Assembly (NCBI GenBank): GCA_027600665.1
Contig: JADGJL010000874.1
Coordinates: 1 to 12,583, forward strand
DNA length: 12,583 nt
Reading direction: 5' to 3'
Origin: Irineochytrium annulatum
Lineage: Eukaryota; Chytridiomycota; Chytridiomycetes; Chytridiales; Chytridiaceae
Shown here piece after piece: positions 1 to 6,825 of this stretch (the stretch's first letter is position 1; each line of letters begins with the position of its first letter). A program made the position numbers and the translations under genes. Below the pieces are notes generated by a model. The model ran no database searches. It was not told the origin of the DNA and was given only the letters and a program-made list of their open reading frames with translations.

Positions 1-2
1 CC

Positions 3-488
3 CCAGGTCCACCCCCGCCGCCCATCACGAAGCCCGGGACCGTCGAGCCGTCCAAGACGACCGTGCCCGACGTCCCGCAGCAGCCGTCCAACACCCCGAC
101 TCCTCCTCCGCCCCCGCTGACGACAACAAAGAAGGGGGACGACCCGAGTGACAAGCCACCGCAGCAGCCGTCCAGCACCTCGCCGCCGGTGCCGCCGCCC
201 GTTCAAACGCCGGACAAGCCGACTCAGAAGCCGACTCAGAAGCCGACCGAGAAGCCGACGGAGAAGCCGACGGAGAAGCCGACCGAGAAGCCGACTGAGA
301 AGCCGACTGAGAAGCCGAGCGAGAAGCCGACGAACAACCCGCAGCCGAGCGTTGTTGTTAACACGCCGGCTCCGGCTGGTAACGGGGGCGACGGAGGGAA
401 CTTGGTGCAGAGCAAAGGGCAGAGGTCGTCGGTGCAGTGGGCGGCGGGAGTGGGAGCGGCGGCGGTTGCGGCGTTGTTCGTGTTCTAA
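3..488 (+). CDS. C-terminal part of a Pro/Thr-rich, probably GPI-anchored cell-wall protein (5' partial)
   Basis: The frame is open from the left edge of the window (first full codon at position 3) to TAA at 486-488, so the start lies outside; the internal GTG at 63 is just a Val codon. The visible ~161 residues are rich in Pro, Thr, Lys and Ser: first PPPPP runs, then ten KPTQ/KPTE-type tetrapeptides (216-335), then a Gly/Asn-rich stretch (NGGDGGN) and a final hydrophobic tail (VQWAAGVGAAAVAALFVF) ending at the stop. A small-residue region followed by a short spacer and a terminal hydrophobic helix with no basic tail is the layout of a GPI-attachment signal. In fungi such Pro/Thr-rich stalks usually hold a catalytic or binding domain away from the wall; that domain is not in the window, so the function is unknown. 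A membrane-anchored stalk without GPI is the main alternative. Confidence 0.75.
   Translation, partial: PGPPPPPITKPGTVEPSKTTVPDVPQQPSNTPTPPPPPLTTTKKGDDPSDKPPQQPSSTSPPVPPPVQTPDKPTQKPTQKPTEKPTEKPTEKPTEKPTEKPTEKPSEKPTNNPQPSVVVNTPAPAGNGGDGGNLVQSKGQRSSVQWAAGVGAAAVAALFVF
216..335 (+). repeat. Ten tandem 12-bp units encoding KPT[Q/E] tetrapeptides
   Basis: Ten uninterrupted units of the type AAGCCGACNNAG encode KPTQ (2), KPTE (6), KPSE (1) and KPTN (1). Nearly all differences between units fall at or next to the third codon position of Thr, so the peptide is better preserved than the DNA. This suggests selection on the protein repeat rather than very recent DNA duplication. The array forms the Lys/Pro/Thr stalk of the partial wall protein and is a likely site of O-mannosylation (inference). 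Confidence 0.9.
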
Positions 489-848
489 GGGGGAAGATGA
501 GGGGGGAATGGATGCATGGATGGATGGTTGGATGGTGAGGGCAGTACCGCTGTCATAATACCGGTAGCTACTTCTGCTTCCTTTGGACTCCCTTCGGAAA
601 CCCGTTCCATAGCTTTTTAACCTTTTTATTTGTCGATCTTCTTTGCGAGTTGCTCCTTAGACTCTTCCCATCATCTAAATTTTTTCTTATCATTTCTCTG
701 TCTAATTCCCAGCTTATCATCTTCCTTTTCTCTTTGCGATCGTTTACTTTAGCGGGTTTGGATCCCGCAATTTAGAACATTTTTTTTTTTGTCCACCCTT
801 TCATCTGCTACGAGATGATTCGTTTCTATTTCTATTGAGTTTGTTCTT
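489..848. other. Convergent 3' intergenic spacer
   Basis: No credible coding frame is seen. A short ATGG-rich stretch follows the stop at 488 (about 508-536), and the rest is T/C-rich on the + strand, including a run of T at 780-790. The spacer separates the end of the + strand wall-protein gene from the proposed end of the - strand lectin-like gene, so it should hold 3' UTRs of both. A TTTATT at 625-630 reads as AATAAA on the minus strand. Confidence 0.5.
625..630 (-). terminator. Candidate poly(A) signal AATAAA for the minus-strand lectin-like gene
   Basis: TTTATT on the + strand is AATAAA on the - strand, about 220 bases past the proposed TGA at 849-851. The hexamer is exact, but fungal poly(A) signals are loose and the region is AT-rich, so chance is possible. 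Confidence 0.3.
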
Positions 849-3800
849 TCACCCTTCTACATTCATTTCTAATAAACAACCATACCAGGTCCTTAAAAAG
901 GTCTTGTGCACGTGCACAAACTCGGTACGATGTTTGAAGGCGTTCCAAAAGCCGGACAGGAGTAGAGTTGTTGTGCACTTGTCAGTCGTGCTGGCGAGCT
1001 GGCGAGCTGGCGAGGGTTTGGCGGGCATGGCCGAGTTGATGGATGTTGCGTTAGACAGAGCGGAGACGCTGCCCAAGCACCCGCTTGACGACGTTGCCGA
1101 CGGCTGTCTCCAGAGGTCTCGTGTCCTCATGGTCGTTGTGAAGTCACATAAGCCAATTTTCAGAAAAGGGTGCCACCAAGTGGTTGTTCGTCAAATTCCC
1201 CTTCACCTAGCATCGTTAAAAGTAGAAGCCACGGTGAACGAATCTTCTCTTGAATTGCACAATGTATCAGGTAATTCCACGGAATAGCAAAGAGCTCCCA
1301 TCGCATAATCAGCCACAATGGAAACAAAACTTGGTAATGGGTTCGGGGATAAATGGAGCGGCTTCACCGACTGCCGAGGAGGAACGTCTGCGACGTGTTC
1401 GTCTTCGGCGTGCACTCGCCGGCGCTGATTGTTTTTGCGGACAAACATCAGCTCACAGAAGAAAGTCAAAAGGAAGCAACGTTTCAAAGCTCACAATTTC
1501 GAAAGAAAGGGGTAAGGGCCGGCCGTTGCGTTGGTCGACGTCGAGTTACTCTGAAAGAAGCAGGTGGCCGGGGTGCTCAGGAGGGAATTGGGCGGGGTGA
1601 TGAAGGTACCGTCGGTAGAGTATATGAAGGATTGGGTAGGCTTCGTACGGTTGCAGGTTTGCAGCTGGGGGCAAAGAGGGGCGTTAATCGATGAATGAAA
1701 ATGAAAGAAACGAGGGTGTACCATCTGAGGTGGAGGAGGGAGGGCGTGTTATCTGTTGGTTAGTATGGGATAAAAGAAGGGTGATGTGAGGGATTAAAAT
1801 ATAAATACCGTGCCCTAATGAAGGAAAGCCATTTTAGATGGAAACATCCGAGTTTGAATAGAAAGAAACTTACATCCTATGTGTTTGAACAACAAGGAAA
1901 GACAAAGAAAAGAAAACGATGGTTAGAAAACAACGAAAGATTCTCGAGTCAAATCCCATACCAAGCAAAGTTGCGACCATGTCTCTAAAAGCTGCATCCC
2001 AGTAGGTGTCCGGGCGGCGCGGAACTGCAACCCGGGGCAAGGCGTGAAAACGAGCGTGGTGTTCGCGGCTGCAACGTCTCCCGTGTTCAAGCACGAGCTG
2101 TCGTTTCTGGACCTGATTTCGAAGTCCGCACCCGGCACGACTAGATCGGTATATGGTGACGGTTAGGCGGCCGGCCAATGTTGGAGGTGATATCATGGAA
2201 GCAAAGCCCATAGGGCGCACTTACGCGAATACACGGTGGAGTTCATGTTGACGGTGAACAGTTGCTGGCTATCTCCCGTGCAGTTCTGTTGGCTTTCAAC
2301 GCAAAAAAGGAGGTCCGTTAGCCCATATCTTACACGAAGTGAGAAGGAAGGGGCATCTTCCTCCGGTACAACGCACCTGCCCCACATCTGTCGCGACTTG
2401 TCCAGGTACGCGCAGTACGGGTACCCGTCCCCACCGGTGATGGTCCCGTCGCTAAGAAAGATGAACTCCTGGTTATAATGGTCGATGTTGTTCTTCCCCT
2501 CGCAAGAACCAAGCTGAAGAAGGCGCGTCAAGGTTGTGACTTTCAAAACATACAAGAAAAATCGTGTGCAAACCGAAATTGCAGCCGAGGTCGCTCCAAA
2601 TCCCTAAGAAGGAAAGGAAAAAACACCAAGTGAGCAGACCGTATCATCGGCGAAAGCAGAAGGATCGACCGACCTCAATCATCCCGCTATCAAGACAAGC
2701 CGCCGAATCGACATGCAGGATCTGCTTCCGCAACCCATCGTAAGCGAACATGTCCCCCGGGCACGTGTCGCCGAAGACGACGCCTTGCGCGTCATTTCCA
2801 GTTCCACGGGTGGCGCACAACGCACCCGCGCCGATCGTAAAGAATGTCGGTATGTCCGTCCTGACCGACGGCGGCGCGCCAAGCCCACGATGGGTCAGCT
2901 TGATGACGAAGTACGCTATCGCGCCTGCCGCGGCCAGTAGGATGAACACTCCCAGGATGATGAGCCAGCGTCGTCTTTGGCCGTGGTCCGCGCGTCGACG
3001 GGGTGAGTACGCGCGACGCGTAGCGGCAGATCGGCGCGCGCCGGCGCTGGACTCGGCGTCTAGGCGGCGGAGCTGGGTCATGCCAATCTCGATCCCTGCG
3101 TCCGTTGCGACGTGATCGTCCTTCCGAGACGATCGCTCGGCGTACACGACGGCCTTTGACGGCTCCGTGATCTTCTCGCGAACCTCCAACCCTTCGAGAA
3201 GGCACTCCATCCCGTCCCCTCCCCTCCTTTGGCACTCCCACTGCACAAACTCGGGCGTCATAACATCCACCTCCCCTCCACCCACGGCCTTGCTCATCTC
3301 CTTCCGGAAGCTCCCCACGTCCACCGCTCCGCCCCCCGCAGCGACGCGCGTGAACTCCTCAAGCGGGACCTCCAGCCCCCATCCCTCGTTTGCCCATACG
3401 TGCGCGACGCGCTCCAGCGTGATCCATGAGGCGGGGTCGACGCAATCGCGGACGACGTCGGCGAGAGAGGGGTCGCCGAACGTGGGGCGGGAGGACCAGG
3501 AGTCGACAAGGGAGAAGTGGAGCATCGTGAGGGCGCCGTGGGCTGGTGGGGGGGTGCGGAGGGTTGACAGAAATTGCTGTCGGTGTTAGCGTTAGTGACC
3601 GGTAGGGTGGATGGAGTGGGATTAAGTAATATCTCTGGTAAAGCCGATTCGCGTTGACACCCCCACCCTGTATCTACCTCACTACAGATCACCACGCTTT
3701 GTCCACCGCCTTACTCTTTAAAGTTTTTCCTAAAACCCTCCATCTCCTCGGAAGGTCATCACGCTCACCTCGTTGACGGGGAAGATGGCCTCCGGCATGT

Positions 3801-4271
3801 GACCGGTGATAAAGACGTTCCTCAACACGCGTCGAGCACCAGGCGTATGAAGGACGGGGATCGAAGACCCGTACTCTGTGACGAGGGCTGCGTGGAAGGT
3901 GGTGAAGGAGATGGCGACTGAGTTGTTGAAGTGGGATTGCCTTTTATGTGAATGAATGGTAAGATTTATCCCTATCGCTCCCACCCCACTCTTATTCCCT
4001 CTCTGTCGTCTCCTTTCTTTCAACCTCTCCCCCATTCCCACGCCGTAACGACTTACCAGAACTTCCTCGCGTCCTCATTCGCGATCCTGGTCTCCGCTAG
4101 CGACACCCTATTCCTCGAGGTGGACACCGAAGTCGACGTCGGGCTTGGAGGGTACCGCGAGGACATGTCCAGCGCCTCCTCCCGCTCCCTCTCCCTCTCC
4201 TCAGCCGCTGCTGCTGCCTCCCTTGAACGCCGGGACGGCGGGGGCGGAGGCGGCGGGCGACGGGTGGACAT
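849..4271 (-). CDS. Multi-exon type II membrane protein with Cys-rich, beta-trefoil (ricin-B-fold) lectin-like ectodomain
   Basis: Proposed exons in reading order are 4271-4057, 3940-3769, 3576-2674, 2513-2225, 2140-1962, 1664-1495, 1424-1372, 1294-1207 and 1125-849. All joins keep phase and give about 781 residues. Residues 1-66 are Pro/Glu/Arg-rich. About 67-200 is helical with two F/W-rich helix pairs of unassigned family. After a strongly basic stretch (HGQRRR) comes one membrane helix (WLIILGVFILLAAAGAIAYF, about 333-356), so positive-inside topology puts the C-terminus outside. The ectodomain has nine repeats, each with a first Cys (ALCATRG, ACLDSG, PYCAYLD, LFCVESQ, SCLNTG, QLCL, ATCFFQ, LCYSVE, GCLGSV) and a second Cys (DTCPG, GSCEG, GRCVV, QNCTG, TPCPG, QTCNR, GECTP, TLCNS, DKCTT), often followed by a Q-x-F/SF pattern. 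It also carries nine N-x-S/T sequons. Three repeats make one beta-trefoil, so three domains are inferred. Donors include GTAAGT at 4056 and 2224 and GTGAGC at 3768 and 1494. Ligand and role are unknown. The start (4271), the last exon and the 2513/1664 acceptors are the least certain parts. Confidence 0.6.
871..876 (+). terminator. Candidate poly(A) signal AATAAA for the wall-protein gene
   Basis: This is an exact AATAAA hexamer 383 bases after the TAA at 488. If used, the + strand transcript would run into the last exon of the opposing gene. A nearer, non-canonical site in the T-rich spacer is equally possible. Confidence 0.25.
904..919. repeat. Perfect 16-bp palindrome with CACGTG (E-box) core
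   Basis: TTGTGCACGTGCACAA equals its own reverse complement; the central CACGTG lies at 909-914, the core recognised by bHLH factors (Pho4/Cbf1-type in fungi). Its position in the proposed last exon or 3' region of the minus-strand gene makes a promoter role doubtful. Confidence 0.85.
991..1014. repeat. Three tandem copies of the octamer CTGGCGAG
   Basis: There are three exact, adjacent 8-bp copies. Because 8 is not a multiple of 3, the copies are read in three different frames in the proposed last exon of the minus-strand gene (SPARQLAS). A change in copy number would shift the frame of the last ~50 residues. Confidence 0.9.
2514..2673 (-). other. Intron with two competing acceptors in the lectin-like gene
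   Basis: The donor GTCGGT lies at 2673-2668, right after a GAG codon. A proximal acceptor (TTCTTAG, ending at 2604) follows a strong pyrimidine tract; a distal one (CTTCAG, ending at 2514) follows a TTGAC-type branch site. Both are phase 0, and using the proximal site adds 30 residues. The distal join gives CLDSGMIELGSCEG, which fits the repeat spacing of the ectodomain best. A third route (donor at 2669, then a GTATGT donor inside) also keeps the frame. Confidence 0.5.
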
Positions 4272-4625
4272 TCAAGAAGTTCGGGCACTCAGCAAACCGC
4301 GTGTGCCAGCCCTTGTCCTCACAGAGGTCACACAGCTGGCGCTCGTGTGCTCATTCGCCGTTTTCCCCTCATAGCAAACCCACCATCCCGCCGTCGAACG
4401 TCCGAGGGCGGAGGAGCCCGCCGGGCGTAGATGAGCCACGACGAGACGAGAGGGAGGGCCGGCGGTGCACGATCGCGCCGGTCGCGTAAAGGGCGGGCCG
4501 GCCACCCTCGATACCCATGAGGCGCTGGCATCAATCATCTCGGCCACTTTTTCGACGCGTATAACCAACCTTGCGCGTACTGCTGCCGAGCGGGGCAATG
4601 GCCTCACCGTGCAGAAATGGGCCTC
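4201..4625 (-). CDS. Candidate extra 5' exons (or small separate gene) with a CCHC-like zinc knuckle
   Basis: Three GC-rich open pieces can be joined in phase: 4625-4570, 4524-4384 and 4341 onward, across putative introns of 45 (4525-4569) and 42 (4342-4383) bases. The last piece reads CDLCEDKGWHTRFAEC, a C-x2-C-x5-H-x5-C arrangement that resembles the CLIP-170-type C-terminal zinc knuckle in form. It either ends at TGA (4201-4203), overlapping the proposed start at 4271, or splices from 4270 to 4217 across a 52-base candidate intron into the exon of the lectin-like gene, placing the zinc knuckle at its cytosolic N-terminus. These introns are very short and lack good branch sites, and GC-rich DNA yields chance open frames. 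No convincing start codon was found upstream. Confidence 0.3.
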
Positions 4626-5332
4626 CTGTTGTGAAACAAGACACAAGCCGCTTTCACAAGCCGCCTTCATCATGATAAGAGAACAGGCCTCTTATCCTTT
4701 GCAAGCGACGTGATCACGACGGCCGCACGTCTCACGCCCCATCACTGAACATCTCGCATATTTCACTTGAATTCTTCTTACAATTTCGACTAGCGTGGCG
4801 ATGGTGACTCTCAATTAGGTGTTGCTATGCGGCGACAGTTTGCTTGACGCGTCCTACGGCTGCCGTTGTACATGTCCCTGGGGTGGAGCATTGCCAGTTT
4901 CTTAAGGCCGTGACGCTCGTCGGCATGCTCCATGCCGCCCTCACCAGCGTATATCCTGGGTTATTTATTTGTTATTCTTATCATTATCATTTTAAGATCA
5001 TGGATTGCTTTTCTTACGACTGCGCGATTGCTCGTTGCAAGCTTGCGTCGTTACCGGCGGATGAGGGCGGGCTGCCACGGGTTCGGAGATTCACCAGCAG
5101 GTTCTCGAAAAATCCGCCACAAATCTGAGGCGCGAGCGGCGAGCGAGTTGACTTTCTCCCATAAGAGCGCGCAACCACTGGCGCGCATCGCTCACTTGAC
5201 GAACCTCCCCTCACATCACCGCATCACAGCTACCGAGCGACACAGTCAGCAAACTACCATACCACATTATCTCTTTCGATCACAACTGCCACATCCCGTT
5301 CACCGCGACCCCGATACCCTTCCCCCACCGCG
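4626..5332. other. Divergent intergenic/promoter region between the lectin-like gene and the J-protein gene
   Basis: No convincing coding exon is visible here. The stretch 4750-5000 is AT-richer (TTATTTATTTG at about 4961). A TTCTCGAA at 5102-5109 is a two-unit heat-shock-element-like inverted pair about 225 bases before the J-protein ATG. The last 150 bases before 5333 are C/A-rich, a usual look for a fungal 5' leader. The 5' end of the minus-strand gene is not resolved and may reach into the left part. Confidence 0.45.
5102..5109. promoter_or_regulatory. Heat-shock-element-like TTCnnGAA pair upstream of the J-protein gene
   Basis: TTCTCGAA is one inverted pair of nGAAn units. A functional HSF site normally has three or more units at 5-base phasing, and no third good unit is present. 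The only support is that the downstream gene is a chaperone of a heat-shock-responsive family. Confidence 0.2.
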
Positions 5333-6444
5333 ATGGCCCCGTCGTACTACGACGTCCTGGGCGTCTCCAAGAACGCCACTGAGGATGATCTCAAGGTGAG
5401 CCGATCAATCCATTATGCTCCGTCAAATTCTTCCACCACTTTCCATACCTTTCCTTTTGATCCTTTCCATTTTCGAACTTGAACTAATTGACTTATTATC
5501 GTAAATAGAAAGCATATAAGAAGCTCGCGTTGAAATGGCACCCGGACCGCAACCGGGACAAGAAGGAGGCCGCCGAGAAGAAGTTCAAGGAGATTTCACT
5601 CGCCTATGAGGTGCTCTCTGACCCGCAGCGCCGCCAAATCTACGACGTCTACGGCGAGGAGGGCCTCAAGGGCGGAGGTGGACCGCCACCGGGCGCTGCC
5701 GGTGCAGGCGGGTTCCCCGCCGGTGGGATGCCCAATGGGTTCTTCGGATTCCCGGGCGGCGGCGGGGGTCAGACCTTCACGTTCACGACGGGCCCCGGCG
5801 GCGCGGGCGGCGGCGGTGGGTTCCACCCGAGTTCGGCGGAGGACATCTTCAGGCGGTTCTTCGGCGGCGGCGGGGGCAAGAAACCGGAAACGTCGATTCG
5901 GAGGCCGCTGGCGGTGTCGCTCGAGGACCTGTACAAGGGCGCCGTGAGGCGGCTTAAGGTCACGCGCAAGGTGTTGGACGCATCTGGGCAGGCCACGACG
6001 ACCGACAAGGTGCTCACCATCAACGTCAAACCGGGCTGGAAGGCGGGCACGAAGGTCACCTTCCCGGGGGAGGGCGACGAGGTGCTGTTGCCGGACGGGA
6101 GGGTGGTCGCGCAGGACATCGAATTCGTGGTGGAGGAGCGGCCGCATGGGACTTTCACGAGGAAGGGAGATGACTTGCGGTGTGAGATCAACGTGAGCTT
6201 GGCGGAGGCGCTAGGCGGATTCAGCCGGAAGGTGGAGACGCTGGATGGGAGATCGGTGGAGATCAAGGGCGCACAAGGGAGGGAGGTCGTGAGGCCGGGC
6301 CAGGAGATTAGGGTGCTGGGCGAGGGGATGCCGATCTCGAAGGCGCCGGGGAGGAAGGGTGACTTGGTAGCCGTAGTGAACGTTAACTTCCCGAGGGAGC
6401 TGCCGGAGGACAGGAAGGCGGCGGTGAAAAGGGCTTTGATGTAG
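5333..6444 (+). CDS. Class B (type II) DnaJ/Hsp40 co-chaperone, Sis1/DNAJB1-like
   Basis: Exon 1 is 5333-5395 and exon 2 is 5509-6444, giving 332 residues. The start is the first ATG, in a G-x-x-ATG-G context, and gives the canonical opening SYYDVLGV. The J domain spans about residues 5-70 with the HPD signature at 32-34 (KWHPDRN), which stimulates Hsp70 ATPase. A Gly/Phe-rich linker follows (about 73-150) with [11 protein letters not shown], similar to the DIF-type helix in the G/F region of DNAJB1 that controls J-domain access. There are no CxxCxGxG zinc repeats, so it is class B. Two beta-rich C-terminal substrate domains follow (about 155-325: [26 protein letters not shown]), with a dimerisation-like end. 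No signal peptide or organelle signal is seen, so it is inferred to act in cytosol/nucleus with Hsp70 in folding and disaggregation. It is divergently arranged with the lectin-like gene. Confidence 0.95.
5396..5508 (+). other. Intron 1 of the J-protein gene
   Basis: This is a 113-base phase-0 intron with donor GTGAGC after AAG (K21), a CTAAT-type branch region (GAACTAATTGAC, about 5479-5491) and acceptor AAATAG. Splicing joins DDLK to [10 protein letters not shown], restoring a standard J-domain helix II. Confidence 0.93.
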
Positions 6445-6622
6445 ATTAGTTATTAGCGGGAGCCTGAGCAGCTTCACATTATCCTCTGTAATATTGTCTC
6501 GTTAAATCTATTTTATTGTCACTCAATTGTCTCTTGTCGCATTAGATTTGCTCTATCCTTGATTCATTCGCTCTGGTATTTTTGGGAGTCTCCTCCTCAC
6601 TCGTACATATATGCAACACCTG

Positions 6623-6628
6623 AATAAA
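6623..6628 (+). terminator. Poly(A) signal AATAAA of the J-protein gene
   Basis: This exact hexamer lies 179 bases after TAG at 6442-6444, in an AT-rich 3' region. Confidence 0.5.
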
Positions 6629-6649
6629 CGACGACACGGTTTTACTTCA

Positions 6650-6655
6650 TTTATT
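6650..6655 (-). terminator. Poly(A) signal AATAAA of the PPR-like gene
   Basis: TTTATT on + reads AATAAA on -, 171 bases past the stop at 6826-6828. A second minus-strand AATAAA lies further on at 6512-6517. Confidence 0.45.
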
Positions 6656-6825
6656 CACTTCCCTGACTCAGCTCGCTATCGCGTTAAGCAAAAAAGAGCC
6701 TTACATACAAAGCACGCTTAAAGTACACAAGCTATAGACGAGACAATAAGTGTTCTGAGGTGACGATCATAACGTAACATTCATTCCGATGTTAACACAC
6801 GCCGTATTATTTTTTACAACAGAGG

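Larger units (their letters stand above)
6445..6825. other. Tail-to-tail 3' spacer between the J-protein and PPR-like genes
   Basis: This AT-richer stretch has no credible coding frame. It carries an exact AATAAA on each strand (6623-6628 on +, 6655-6650 on -), each 170-180 bases past its stop, so the two 3' UTRs probably meet or overlap near 6620-6670. Confidence 0.6.

Noticed and set aside
148..558. Long Arg/Ser-rich open frame on + overlapping the wall-protein gene
   Set aside because: It is the +1 shadow of the 12-bp KPTE repeat, producing artificial RS dipeptides; the other frame has a coherent GPI-type end.
2604..2673. 70-base intron with the proximal acceptor as the main form
   Set aside because: It is a good splice site, but it inserts a 30-residue hydrophobic stretch into the repeat and spoils the CLD...GSC spacing, so it is kept only as an alternative.
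3294..3695. Minus-strand Pro/Ser-rich frame of 133 codons
   Set aside because: It crosses the 192-base intron and the neighbouring exon in a different frame; the 293-codon frame has the membrane helix and fits the splice phases.
5596..6266. Large minus-strand frames opposite the J-protein
   Set aside because: They are antisense shadows of the Gly/Phe-rich and C-terminal domains; the plus strand is clearly the J-protein.
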